Source: Chitinophaga agrisoli (GTDB lineage Bacteria > Bacteroidota > Bacteroidia > Chitinophagales > Chitinophagaceae). From it: a DNA stretch of 64,000 nt. Every line of letters starts with the position of its first letter. Position 1 is the stretch's first letter. Of the stretch, positions 33,604-42,158 are shown piece by piece. Made by a program: the position numbers and the translations under genes. Under the pieces are notes generated by a model. It was not told the DNA's origin. It searched no databases and worked only from the letters and a program-made list of their open reading frames with translations. The stretch is from the NCBI RefSeq assembly GCF_008386695.1, contig NZ_VUOC01000004.1, forward strand, positions 1,428,327 through 1,492,326. The letters run 5' to 3'.

Positions 33604-34665
33604 TTATAATTCCTCCGGCAGATTATACAGCCGCAGTTCTCCTGTGTTATGCGTGATGAGCAGCTGCCGCTGACCGTTGCAACGTACCGTCACGATCTCC
33701 CCGGCGTAATCAATAATAGCCGCCGGATCCGTGGTAGGCCTGCCATGCAGATCATATGCCTGGATGGCGCAACCTTCTGGCGTTAACTCTCCGGTACAGG
33801 CCAGGGTTTGTCTGTCTATAAGCAGTATGCGGCCAAAACGGGTAAAGGCAAGCAGGGTATCATTGCTGGCATGTAATACGGTATAATCCAGGCTGTCCTC
33901 ATCTTCCTCGCTGGGATATTCATCCCGCCCTTCAAACAGTGCCGCCTGCTCCAGCAGGGCAATACGGTCAATACCCGGGAAAGAGAACAGTTCCATGCCT
34001 TCATCATAATGCGGCGCGGTTACAAACTCCTGCCCGTCTGGCGAGAAACTGCCAAAGATCCGGTCGCGGCATTGGGCCAGCTCTGTTAGCACGATCCGTT
34101 CGTCCTGCAGCTCTGCCAGGTATAACAACGCCTCGTCCTGGCCCGCGGCAGCGGATATCAGCAACTGGTTATTGTCCGGCGTATCGTGAAATGTGTAATT
34201 ATACGCGCCGTCATCTTCCATCACATAGGTGGCCGCTACGGAAAAATCATCCAGGCGGATCACGTACAGCACATCATTTTCATCCGGCGATATCAGCCAG
34301 ATAAACTGTCCGTCGGCAGAGAAATGACAGGAGGATCCCTGGAAATGCCCCCAGGGCTCGTGCGCAAAACTGCGCAACAGGCTTCCGTTGGCGTCAAAGA
34401 TGCGCACATCCGTATACCCCGAAAGCGCAAACCAGTTACCGTCACGGCTGGCGGTCATTACGCAGGGTACATAGTCGATGGTTTGGGCCTGCAGGTCCTT
34501 ACGCCATACTTCCTGTAACTCGGCATTTAGTTTTACAACATCCGGCTGACTGGTAAAATTCAGCAAATAACCACCATCAGGCAGCGGTACAATGCCTACC
34601 GGGTTGGCGGCCAACGGCAGCCGCCTGTGTATGGCTACCGGCATCGGGGTAAATATCTTTTCCAT
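33604..34665 (-). CDS. Beta-propeller-like cytoplasmic protein
   Basis: This 353-residue protein has no signal peptide. Repeating units of about 40-50 residues with hydrophobic strands and DGN/SPDG turns (SRDGNWFALSGYTDVRIFDA, FSADGQFIWLISPDEND, FSPDGQEFVTAPHYDEG) point to a WD40- or lactonase-type propeller. It is convergent with the MgtC-like gene and has a terminator-like hairpin upstream, so it is a single transcript. No catalytic motif is seen; function unknown. The frameshifted gene at 42159-43147 has a similar general style but is not a close copy. Confidence 0.7.
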   Translation of the reverse strand: MEKIFTPMPVAIHRRLPLAANPVGIVPLPDGGYLLNFTSQPDVVKLNAELQEVWRKDLQAQTIDYVPCVMTASRDGNWFALSGYTDVRIFDANGSLLRSFAHEPWGHFQGSSCHFSADGQFIWLISPDENDVLYVIRLDDFSVAATYVMEDDGAYNYTFHDTPDNNQLLISAAAGQDEALLYLAELQDERIVLTELAQCRDRIFGSFSPDGQEFVTAPHYDEGMELFSFPGIDRIALLEQAALFEGRDEYPSEEDEDSLDYTVLHASNDTLLAFTRFGRILLIDRQTLACTGELTPEGCAIQAYDLHGRPTTDPAAIIDYAGEIVTVRCNGQRQLLITHNTGELRLYNLPEEL

Positions 34666-34692
34666 GGCGTCACAAATTACTCAATAAACAAA

Positions 34693-34726
34693 TAAGCCGC
34701 ACATATCCAGTGATATATGCGGCTTA
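34693..34726. terminator. Hairpin between leftward genes
   Basis: TAAGCCGCA and TGCGGCTTA pair, extended by ATAT arms, in the 90 bases between the GH128-like lipoprotein stop and the propeller start. Read leftward it would end the lipoprotein's upstream neighbour's leader; read either way it is stem-loop plus T-rich DNA. Confidence 0.55.
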
Positions 34727-34755
34727 ACTATTTATTAAAATATCTAATGAATGTA

Positions 34756-35649
34756 CTACCTGCCTACCTGGTCATTGGGCTTAAAATTGGCATACCATTG
34801 TCCCAGTGTGGTCAGCTTGCCCTGGGCGTCTACCAGCGCAGAAGAATATAAGCGGGCGCTGGTGGGATTGCCGGAAAACCAGGAATAACGGTGTACAAAA
34901 GGCAGCGCCTCCAATTGTGGCAGCAGCTTTTGCATAAAGCCCAGCACTTCTTCCGGGCTGTATGGATTATCCGATATGGTCTTGGCGTCGTTCTGACAGG
35001 TGGCGAACTCCGTGATCCAGATGGGCAGCTGGTATTTGTTGTACAGGTCTTGCAGGGTCTGCACAAAATGTACATCATCCAGGCCTACATACATGTGCAC
35101 ACAGATAAAGTCTACCCGGCGGTTCTGCGCTTTGGCCTTTGTCATAAAGTCCGTAAGCCACTGCACCGTAGGCCATGAGGTGGCAGGCGTGCCCAGGGGC
35201 AGGCCAATGCTTTCCAGCTGAGGCCATAAGGCCAGCGCCTCATCAACCGTCATTTTGGATTGATCTCCCAGGTCAGGCTCGTTAAAGCCCAGGATGTATT
35301 TTACTTTTCCTTCCGCCTTACGTTGTTTTACGGCATTGATATTATTGACGTTTACATCTGCCTTGCCCCAGAACATAGATACAAATTCGCAGTTGCTGGG
35401 CGCCTGGTCAAAAGGTATCTGGTTGCCCCAGGTATAGAACCAATGGCTTTTTAACAGCTTAATATTGTTGTACCAGAGCCCTACATCGGTACTGGTGGTG
35501 TTGAAGTCCGCGCCTTTTTTGCCTACGGTTTCAGTATTGCCGTTACCGTTACCGTTGCCATCGCCATCCGGGCTGGCGTCGTCTTTTTTGCCGCAGGCTG
35601 CCAGCAGGAATAATGCGCTGAATAGCAGCGCGCTCTTGAGTTTTTGCAT
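34756..35649 (-). CDS. GH128-like glycoside hydrolase lipoprotein (Asl1 domain)
   Basis: This 297-residue protein begins with a lipoprotein leader ending LLAACGKK, then an acidic, asparagine-glycine linker (DGDGNGNGNGN). The catalytic domain matches the Asl1/GH128 beta-1,3-glucanase pattern: VSMFWGKADV, acid/base glutamate in LGFNEPDLGD, ICVHMYVG, and nucleophile glutamate in IWITEFATC. GH128 enzymes cut beta-1,3-glucan of fungi or laminarin. A cell-surface anchored enzyme fits the predatory or polysaccharide-feeding habit of Chitinophaga. Lone gene. Confidence 0.85.
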   Translation of the reverse strand: MQKLKSALLFSALFLLAACGKKDDASPDGDGNGNGNGNTETVGKKGADFNTTSTDVGLWYNNIKLLKSHWFYTWGNQIPFDQAPSNCEFVSMFWGKADVNVNNINAVKQRKAEGKVKYILGFNEPDLGDQSKMTVDEALALWPQLESIGLPLGTPATSWPTVQWLTDFMTKAKAQNRRVDFICVHMYVGLDDVHFVQTLQDLYNKYQLPIWITEFATCQNDAKTISDNPYSPEEVLGFMQKLLPQLEALPFVHRYSWFSGNPTSARLYSSALVDAQGKLTTLGQWYANFKPNDQVGR

Positions 35650-35789
35650 AGGATAAAGCCATTTCTACGGCAGGGTTGGAGATTGCCGTATAATTATATA
35701 ATTAAAATTTTGCATGAAATTAAGTAACGTTGGCGGTAAAACAAATAGCGGAAAAATCTATAACTAGCACGCTGTTATAATCTACACTT

Positions 35790-36419
35790 ATGGGATTGGA
35801 TCTATGGCACGTTATACCGTCCGCCAAAGAAAAAGAATACCAGGAATATTTTACACTGGACGAGCTGGAGGAGTGCCCGGCGCTACAGGAACGGCACCAT
35901 CACCTGATCACAGAGATAACTGAGGTGGAAAAAGTATTTACTATCTATATCTTCTCTGACGAGCTTAAACTTGCAAAATATGGACCGGTTGGGGAAGGAC
36001 GGGAACAGTATACTGCTGTTCTCACCGGCCTGATGGACCAGCTTGGAGAAAAGATAGCGCATCTGGAGACTTTATATTGTTTACCGGTGGCGAATAAGTC
36101 ACATTCAGTTGTAGAAGTGCGTACGCCAGCTTCAGGCGAAGAAAAACTATATATCCAAATGCTCTCCTATCCTATCTCCTACCAGACAGAGCGGGTGCTT
36201 TATTTTAAGTCGATGGGCTACCAGCGTAAAGGCATGATCCCTGCGTTCTATGAAGATTTTATTAACTGTAAAAACTACTTCAAAAAGGAAGATGTACTGA
36301 AAGCCGCTACCTATCTGGATCTTGATAATAAAAACCGCCCGGAACTGATCAAACATTTCCCTGCCCAATTCATCGATAACTTCATTGAAGGCGCCAGTAT
36401 ATTCTTCGCCAGCTGGTGA
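35790..36419 (+). CDS. Hypothetical protein
   Basis: This 209-residue protein is not recognised. It starts MGLDLWHVIPSAK, is rich in charged residues, has no signal peptide or membrane segment, and contains an aromatic-rich C-terminal half (SYQTERVLYFKSMGYQRKG, FINCKNYFKKEDVLKAATYL). The first motif recalls small proteins that begin MGLDLY and are common in Bacteroidota with no known role. It is preceded by about 140 bases of AT-rich DNA and followed by an SRPBCC gene, so it may stand alone. Confidence 0.7.
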   Translation: MGLDLWHVIPSAKEKEYQEYFTLDELEECPALQERHHHLITEITEVEKVFTIYIFSDELKLAKYGPVGEGREQYTAVLTGLMDQLGEKIAHLETLYCLPVANKSHSVVEVRTPASGEEKLYIQMLSYPISYQTERVLYFKSMGYQRKGMIPAFYEDFINCKNYFKKEDVLKAATYLDLDNKNRPELIKHFPAQFIDNFIEGASIFFASW

Positions 36420-36485
36420 TATTCTCAACATTCCCTATATTTATAACCATTCAGTTACCCATCACTTACTCTAAAACAGCACATC

Positions 36486-36947
36486 ATGGAAACACACTTC
36501 GCTAAAGCAGAAATGCTGATCCGTAAACCCTTGGCAGAAGTATTTGACGCATTTATAAACCCGGAGATAACCACGAAATTCTGGTTCACTAAAAGCTCCG
36601 GCAAACTGGAGCCTGGCAAGCAGCTACAGTGGACCTGGGAAATGTATGATCACACGGACAACATCCTGGTAAAAGCAGTGGAGCCGCAAAAGCGGATCGT
36701 GATAGAATGGGGCGCTGAGCCTGATCGTACCCAGGTTACCTGGACCTTTACACCCATGGAAGGCGATACCACTTTTGTAAGCGTAGTGAACGACCAGCTA
36801 AAGGGAGATACGGAAAAACTGATCGCCTATATACGGGATGCTACGGAAGGTTTTGCCCTGGTGCTGGCTGGCCTGAAGGCCTACCTGGAACATAACCTGC
36901 AGCTGCAGCTCATAGGCGATCGCTTTCCCGCCGGGCTGGGGGCCTGA
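36486..36947 (+). CDS. SRPBCC (AHSA1-like) protein
   Basis: This 153-residue protein has the START/Bet v1-like fold of the AHSA1 group: IRKPLAEVFDAFINPEITTK, FWFTKSSGKLEPGKQLQWTW, and a C-terminal helix EGFALVLAGLKAYLEH. Such proteins bind hydrophobic ligands and lack catalytic residues. It is convergent with the Dabb gene with only 2 bases between the stops. Function unknown; family call is secure. Confidence 0.88.
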   Translation: METHFAKAEMLIRKPLAEVFDAFINPEITTKFWFTKSSGKLEPGKQLQWTWEMYDHTDNILVKAVEPQKRIVIEWGAEPDRTQVTWTFTPMEGDTTFVSVVNDQLKGDTEKLIAYIRDATEGFALVLAGLKAYLEHNLQLQLIGDRFPAGLGA

Positions 36948-36949
36948 AC

Positions 36950-37360
36950 TCAGGCCTCTACAGCATCATATACAATTACTTTTTCCCACAGGTGGCCGCA
37001 GTTCTTGATAAACTCCAGGTGTATGGGGTGCGTCTGGTAAGTAGCCTGGCCTGCCAGGTCGCTAAAGAACATCAGCTCTGATACGGCCCAGCTCTGATCT
37101 ACCACATCCCGTTTTTCCGTTTGGGCTACTACCCCTACCCGCAGCTCACGCACGGTCTCTATTTTGGCCAGGGTCTTTACGCCGGCAATCAGCTTATCAC
37201 GGTCTTCTTTGGAGTCCGGGTTCTTAAGCCAGAAGAAGACATGGTGCACCACCGGGTATTTTTTATCTGCGGGGGCCAGCGGCATAGCGGCAGCAGCCGC
37301 AGTACCTGCGCAAAGAGCGGCAGCGGTACCCAGGAATTTACGTCTGTTCGATTTGTTCAT
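36950..37360 (-). CDS. Secreted Dabb (stress-responsive barrel) protein
   Basis: The start is set at 37360, where the protein has 136 residues and a twin-arginine leader (NRRKFLGTAAALCAG...). A longer in-frame start gives residues that do not look coding. The mature part has the Dabb domain pattern of a ferredoxin-like barrel: VVHHVFFWLKNPDSKEDRDK, LRVGVVAQTEKRD, HPIHLEFIKNCGHLWEK. Dabb proteins are dimeric and of varied role. Tat export suggests a folded protein in the periplasm. Overlapping stops with SRPBCC downstream. Confidence 0.82.
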   Translation of the reverse strand: MNKSNRRKFLGTAAALCAGTAAAAAMPLAPADKKYPVVHHVFFWLKNPDSKEDRDKLIAGVKTLAKIETVRELRVGVVAQTEKRDVVDQSWAVSELMFFSDLAGQATYQTHPIHLEFIKNCGHLWEKVIVYDAVEA

Positions 37361-37527
37361 GTTATTGTGAGTTGATACCGAAAGATAATAAATAAAGCAT
37401 ATTTTATCATGATCCCCCTGACGTGATCTCCCCGCTAAAATGTCGCTTTTATACCCGGTGCAAACAAGATCGCCGCTGTAAGTTTGCTGTATACAAAACA
37501 GAAACACAAAACCTAAAAACAGATTAT

Positions 37528-37986
37528 ATGTCAAAGATCTCACCCTTCTTATTATTGATCGGCAAAGCAGAGGAAGCCGCTAAGTTTTACACCTCCGTAT
37601 TTAAGAACTCCAAAATAGTGAGCGGGATGCCTGGCCCCGACGGCAGTCCTATGGGCTTCACCTTCCAGCTGGAAGACCTGGAGTTCATTATCCTGAATAT
37701 AGGGCCAACATACGAATTTACCCCTGCCATCTCCTTTTTCGTAAAATGTAAGACCCAGGAAGAAGTAAACGATCTCTGGGAAAAGCTCACCACCAACGGC
37801 GGCGAGGAAAGCATGTGCGGCTGGCTGGTAGATAAATACGGCGTTTCCTGGCAGATCGTTCCCGATGGGCTGGTGGAAATGTTTGGCGATGCGGACCGCG
37901 AAAAAGCCGGCCGGGCAATGAATGCCATGATGAAGATGAGAAAGCTGGATATAAACATCGTACGGGACGCTTTCAACGGCAAATAA
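37528..37986 (+). CDS. VOC family protein (PhnB/3-demethylubiquinone methyltransferase-like)
   Basis: From ATG 37528 the protein has 152 residues. The VOC/PhnB pattern is clear: ISPFLLLIGKAEEAAKFYTS, GSPMGFTFQLEDLEF, a repeat FTPAISFFVKCKTQEEVNDL, and MCGWLVDKYGVSWQIVP. PhnB-like members are small glyoxalase-fold dimers with unknown activity. An upstream in-frame start at 37423 overlaps the divergent Dabb leader and is rejected. Lone gene with a terminator after it. Confidence 0.88.
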   Translation: MSKISPFLLLIGKAEEAAKFYTSVFKNSKIVSGMPGPDGSPMGFTFQLEDLEFIILNIGPTYEFTPAISFFVKCKTQEEVNDLWEKLTTNGGEESMCGWLVDKYGVSWQIVPDGLVEMFGDADREKAGRAMNAMMKMRKLDINIVRDAFNGK

Positions 37987-38030
37987 CCGCCATTCTATAT
38001 ATACCGGTATGCAGCTGTATACCATATAAA

Positions 38031-38058
38031 TAGCCGGGTCTACCCGGCTATTTTTTTT
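38031..38058 (+). terminator. Intrinsic terminator after the VOC gene
   Basis: TAGCCGGG-TCTA-CCCGGCTA followed by eight T residues, about 45 bases after the VOC stop. Confidence 0.88.
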
Positions 38059-38083
38059 AACATTCACATATATGGCTATCCGC

Positions 38084-38091
38084 TATATTTG
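38084..38091 (+). promoter_or_regulatory. Promoter -7 box of outer-membrane barrel gene
   Basis: TATATTTG (38084-38091) matches TAnnTTTG and is 23 bases before the ATG at 38115. A clear TTG -33 element at the right spacing is not seen, so confidence is moderate. Confidence 0.55.
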
Positions 38092-38114
38092 TAGATAAAC
38101 TATACCTAACAGAA

Positions 38115-38807
38115 ATGAAAAAGCATTTTCTTTTGTTGACCGCCGCACTTTCCTGTGGACTCTATTCCTTTGCCCAGGTATCCTTCGGCATTAAAGCAGG
38201 TTTCAGCGCTGCCTCTATGAGTTCCAAAACGCAGATCAGCGGCCAGGCCGCTGTAAAGGCAGAAAGCAATATCATCCCTGCTTTTCATGCGGGTGTGATT
38301 GCGGATATTGGCCTGGCAGACAATTTTTACCTGCAGCCTGGCTTGTTTTACAGCGCCAAAGGCACTAATTCACCACAGCAGGCTTTTAACCCAAACACTG
38401 GTTTGCCGCTGACCATTACTGCCAAAATACGGCTTGGCTACCTGGAACTGCCTGTTAATTTCCTGTATAAGCAGCCACTGGGCCCCGGCAAATTATTCTT
38501 TGGCTTTGGCCCCTACCTGGGTTATGGCATTACCGGTAAAGTAAAGGCTGATAATCCCCTTGGCGCCGGCGAAGTAGAGGTAGATGTGAAATTTAAGAGC
38601 ACCCCGGAAGACAGCTCTTCTGCAGCGTACGTAAAACCTTTTGATGCAGGCGCCAACTTTATGGCAGGTTACGAGCTTAAAATGGGCTTGCTGTTCAGTA
38701 TTAACTACAGCCTGGGCTTAACCAACACCAGCCCTTACCCGAATGAAACACAAAAGAATCATTACCTGGGTGTAAGTGTAGGTTACCTGTTCCCGCATAA
38801 GAAATAA
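38115..38807 (+). CDS. Outer-membrane beta-barrel protein (PorT/OmpA-like barrel)
   Basis: This 230-residue protein starts with a signal peptide (MKKHFLLLTAALSCGLYSFA). The rest shows alternating polar/hydrophobic strands with aromatic girdles, such as YLQPGLFYSAKGTNS, LGYLELPVNFLYKQPL and KLFFGFGPYLGYGITGK, ending HYLGVSVGYLFPHKK. This matches the small outer-membrane barrel (PorT-like, OMP_b-brl_2) group. It probably is an eight-stranded barrel in the outer membrane. The gene is flanked by terminators on both sides, so it is monocistronic. Ligand unknown. Confidence 0.85.
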   Translation: MKKHFLLLTAALSCGLYSFAQVSFGIKAGFSAASMSSKTQISGQAAVKAESNIIPAFHAGVIADIGLADNFYLQPGLFYSAKGTNSPQQAFNPNTGLPLTITAKIRLGYLELPVNFLYKQPLGPGKLFFGFGPYLGYGITGKVKADNPLGAGEVEVDVKFKSTPEDSSSAAYVKPFDAGANFMAGYELKMGLLFSINYSLGLTNTSPYPNETQKNHYLGVSVGYLFPHKK

Positions 38808-38826
38808 TTATCTGTACACAGACTGG

Positions 38827-38852
38827 AAAGGCCGGCGCGAGCACCGGCCTTT
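38827..38852. terminator. Terminator after the barrel gene
   Basis: AAAGGCCGG and CCGGCCTTT pair with an 8-base loop and are followed by TTTTT, between convergent barrel and TonB receptor genes. Confidence 0.85.
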
Positions 38853-38872
38853 TTTATATCATAAATACCTGG

Positions 38873-41119
38873 TTAAAACAGGTAGCTGGCGCTTAGCTTC
38901 AGATAGCATGGCGTACCCGGCGTAAAATGGATCTCTGACACCGGCGTAGGCTCATTCAGCAGCCGGCTCTCCGTATCAAACTGCGTTTCCTTCCATTTAA
39001 CATCAAACAGGTTCTGGACAGAAAGGCCCAGCTCATAACGGGGCCTTACAAAGTTTATAAAAGCGTCTGTAACAAAATACCCTTTGGCCACTACAGTATT
39101 GTCTTCATTGGCAGGACGGTTGCCCATATAGCGGTACCGCAGGCTGGCATTAATACCGGGTTTTGTCTTAACGGTTAGCCCGCCAATGCTGGTAAGCACG
39201 GGCGCCAGCGGCAGGTAGTTCTCCCCTTTTGGAGCGCCCGCCGCACGGCCGTTGGAGTAATTAAGGTCCACATCAAAATACAGCCATTGAATAGGCTGAT
39301 AGCGGGCAGATATATCAAAGCCCAGGCGGCGGCTTTTACCGCTGGGCTCTACCACGCCCTCATCACCTACGTATACAAACTCCTGGTCCAGCCACAGGTA
39401 CCAGACCGCGGCGTTCAACAGCAGGCTGCGGAAAGGCTTCAGCACCGTTCCAAGGTCTGCCCCGTAAGCCGCAGGCAGTATCTGCAACCCATTCTGCGGT
39501 ACCACTACGCGCGTGTCATTAGAGTGGAACCCCCTGCCGGTGGTCAGGTAAAATTGTGTCTTATCATTGAGGTGATAATAGAAATTCAGTTTAGGGCTTA
39601 CAATGCCGGCACGGGCCTTACCCACGGTATCCGCCCGCAGCTTATCCCTATACCGGTCAAAGAAATAATCGTACCGCACACCGGTATTAATGGTAAAGCG
39701 CTCAGAAAACTTAAATGTCTCATTAATGTATCCTGCCAGGTTAGACTCCGCTATATCCCCCAGCTGGAGCGGATCCGTAGTAACATCGCGGTCCTTAGTA
39801 CGGGACAATTCCGTATTGTTGGTCCTGTCCAGCCGTACATTTGCGCCCGCTTCTGAAGTTAAACGGGTATTTCCCAGGAAGCTAAGCTTCGAGTAACTGC
39901 CATTATAGCCAAACAGGTTGCGATGTTCTTTTTGCCGGATCTGGTCCCCGTTTACCGGGTCTTCTTTAAAAAAGGTGAAGTCTGAATACAGTTCAAAATT
40001 ATAATGCGAGAAATACAACTGGTTTTTCAGCACATCCCCATTACGCAGGGCAGTGGTTAACTGTGCATTTACATTGCTACGGGAAGTAACGCCTCCCTCA
40101 TTAGGATCAATGGCCCCAAAATAAGGGATAAGCCCCTTCTCCACTGCCCGGTCAGGGATCTGGCCGGAGGCATCCCATTTACTGTAAAAGGTAGATGCGC
40201 TGAAGTTAAGCACATTGCTGGCATTCAGCTGGCCATAGTATTTACCAAACAGGTTAAAACGGTTAAAATCCTGCGGATGATCAAAATAACCGTCTGTATA
40301 CATGTACTCCGTAGCAATAAAGGCAGACTGCTGTTTGGCCCTTGCCTTTTCCCCCAGCAGGTTTACCATGCCCACGCCGCGGAAGGTATTGAACATACCG
40401 CCCTCCAGCTTTACCAGGTTATTGGGCAGCACATTAAAGGTCTTGAAATCTACATAACCGGAGGTGGTGAAATTACCTTTTTCCGGGTAATAGGTGCCTT
40501 TTTTAAAGTACACGTTCTCTATGAGCTCCGGTATCAGAAAGTGCAGGTCCGCATAACCCTGGCCATGCGCATGGGATACCATGTTCACCGGCATGCCATC
40601 CACCGCAATATTAATATCCGTGCCATGGTCCAGGTCAAAACCCCGCAGGAACATCTGCTCCGCTTTACCCCCTCCCGCATGCTGGCCAATGAACAGACCA
40701 GGCACCATCCGCAGTACCTCCTGGGAGTTATTAATGCCCCGCATCTTAATATCCAGTTTGCTGATAGGCGTGTATTGGTCCGCCGGGTTGGCAGATACCT
40801 TTACTTCGCTAAGCTCTATATGTTTGGGCGTAAGATAAATGGCCGGCGCACCCTGCAGTTCGCTTGCCGGCAACGTACGGCTCTCATATCCAATGGCGGA
40901 GACCCTGATCTCCTGTACCGTTATGCCCGGCTTAAAGAAGAACCTGCCATGGTCATTAGTGGCTGTAGATTTATTGGCTGGCAATACGGTCACGCTCACC
41001 CCTTCAAGCGGGAATTTGGTCTTAGCGTCAAAGATGATCCCGGACAGTGGCGCTTGTTGCCCGAAAACGAGGCTGGTAACAGATAATAAAGCTAATAACT
41101 GGAGTAGTGTTCTTCTCAT
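38873..41119 (-). CDS. TonB-dependent receptor with carboxypeptidase-like domain
   Basis: This 748-residue protein has a signal peptide (MRRTLLQLLALLSVTSLVFG), a carboxypeptidase-D regulatory-like domain (about 25-100: LSGIIFDAKTKFPLEGVSVT), a plug domain (ISKLDIKMRGINNSQEVLRM, FLRGFDLDHGTDINIAVDGM) and a 22-strand barrel to the C-terminus (LGLSVQNLFDVKWKETQFDT, ending SASYLF). It imports a ligand across the outer membrane with TonB energy. No SusD partner is adjacent, so it is not a polysaccharide-utilisation type; a siderophore, metal or peptide is more likely. Read leftward alone. Confidence 0.9.
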   Translation of the reverse strand: MRRTLLQLLALLSVTSLVFGQQAPLSGIIFDAKTKFPLEGVSVTVLPANKSTATNDHGRFFFKPGITVQEIRVSAIGYESRTLPASELQGAPAIYLTPKHIELSEVKVSANPADQYTPISKLDIKMRGINNSQEVLRMVPGLFIGQHAGGGKAEQMFLRGFDLDHGTDINIAVDGMPVNMVSHAHGQGYADLHFLIPELIENVYFKKGTYYPEKGNFTTSGYVDFKTFNVLPNNLVKLEGGMFNTFRGVGMVNLLGEKARAKQQSAFIATEYMYTDGYFDHPQDFNRFNLFGKYYGQLNASNVLNFSASTFYSKWDASGQIPDRAVEKGLIPYFGAIDPNEGGVTSRSNVNAQLTTALRNGDVLKNQLYFSHYNFELYSDFTFFKEDPVNGDQIRQKEHRNLFGYNGSYSKLSFLGNTRLTSEAGANVRLDRTNNTELSRTKDRDVTTDPLQLGDIAESNLAGYINETFKFSERFTINTGVRYDYFFDRYRDKLRADTVGKARAGIVSPKLNFYYHLNDKTQFYLTTGRGFHSNDTRVVVPQNGLQILPAAYGADLGTVLKPFRSLLLNAAVWYLWLDQEFVYVGDEGVVEPSGKSRRLGFDISARYQPIQWLYFDVDLNYSNGRAAGAPKGENYLPLAPVLTSIGGLTVKTKPGINASLRYRYMGNRPANEDNTVVAKGYFVTDAFINFVRPRYELGLSVQNLFDVKWKETQFDTESRLLNEPTPVSEIHFTPGTPCYLKLSASYLF

Positions 41120-41327
41120 AAGCGATGCTGCAGGTACAAAGCCCTAAAGATACAAAAGCGGCCGTTCTTTCAATAGCATAGCCTCCCGGGCGGCAGGAGA
41201 AAAATGCGTAAGTCGCAACCTGCCCCTTAATTTGTCGTCATTACCCCTCCTGCCACAGGCAAAAGATCCCCAACTTTGTTATATAGATCCATTTAACCAA
41301 TTTTCATCACCCCGTAAATACTGTATC

Positions 41328-41777
41328 ATGCAAACAGAAACATTTAAGGCCACCATTAACGCCCCTCGCGAAAAAGTATGGCAAACACTTTGGGATGACG
41401 CTACCTACCGCGCCTGGACTGCCGCCTTTGCAGCAGGCTCCTGGGCTAAAACAGACTGGAAAAAAGGCAGCAAGGTGCTTTTCCTCAACCAGGACGAAGA
41501 GGGCATGGTATCCAGGATAGAAGATAACATTCCTAATGAGTACATGTCCATCAAACACCTGGGCATGGTCAATAAAGGGGTGGAAAGTTTTGATGAAAAC
41601 GATGGCTGGAGCGGCGCCCTGGAAAATTATACGCTTAAGGCTGTAAACGGGCAAACCGAGCTAACGGTAGAACTGAGCACAAAAAACGGCATTCCGGAAG
41701 AGCACAAGGAGTATTTCATCAAAACCTGGCCCATCGCTCTACAGAAATTGAAAGAATTAGCTGAACAATCTAATTAA
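41328..41777 (+). CDS. SRPBCC (AHSA1-like) protein
   Basis: From ATG 41328 the protein has 149 residues. It shows the AHSA1/START pattern: ATINAPREKVWQTLWDDATY, AGSWAKTDWKKGSKVLFL, NIPNEYMSIKHLG and FIKTWPIALQKLKELAE. Such proteins bind hydrophobic small molecules; the role is unknown. It ends 6 bases before the DUF1801 gene on the same strand, so they are co-transcribed. An earlier in-frame start at 41232 is not supported by composition. Confidence 0.87.
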   Translation: MQTETFKATINAPREKVWQTLWDDATYRAWTAAFAAGSWAKTDWKKGSKVLFLNQDEEGMVSRIEDNIPNEYMSIKHLGMVNKGVESFDENDGWSGALENYTLKAVNGQTELTVELSTKNGIPEEHKEYFIKTWPIALQKLKELAEQSN

Positions 41778-41783
41778 TTACCC

Positions 41784-42152
41784 ATGAAAGCAGTAGCACC
41801 TCGTAGCGTAGATGAATATATTGCGCAGCAGCCGCCAGCCTTCCAACCGCAACTGGAAAAACTGCGTGCCATTATCCGCTCCGTAGCGCCGGATGCGGAA
41901 GAAGGCATTAGCTACCAGGTACCCTGCTTCCGGCATCATTATATGCTGGTAGGCATAGGCGTTAATAAAAAGTATTGTAGTTTATATGTGATGAGCCCAT
42001 CACTGGTAAAGGCCATGAAGGGTGAGCTGGAAAAAGTGCAAGTATCCGGCGCCACCCTTCATTTCCTGCCAGATCAGGCCTTGCCAACGGCGCTGATAAA
42101 AAAGATCGTCAAAGCGCGCATGCAGGAAAATGTGGCAAAGGCAAAGAAGTAA
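41784..42152 (+). CDS. DUF1801 family protein
   Basis: This 122-residue protein has the DUF1801/YdhG-like pattern: DEYIAQQPPAFQPQLEKLRA, IIRSVAPDAEEGISYQVPCF, HHYMLVGIGVNKKYCSLYVM and LHFLPDQALPTALIKKIVKA. YdhG-type proteins are small, soluble and linked to iron-sulfur or stress functions in a few species, but the role is not settled. It is the second gene of a pair with the SRPBCC gene. Convergent with the frameshifted propeller gene, with 6 bases between stops. Confidence 0.85.
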   Translation: MKAVAPRSVDEYIAQQPPAFQPQLEKLRAIIRSVAPDAEEGISYQVPCFRHHYMLVGIGVNKKYCSLYVMSPSLVKAMKGELEKVQVSGATLHFLPDQALPTALIKKIVKARMQENVAKAKK

Positions 42153-42158
42153 AAACAG

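Noticed and set aside
38873-41119. SusC-type polysaccharide receptor
   Set aside because: No SusD-like gene is adjacent, and the receptor lacks the typical SusC length of about 1000 residues.
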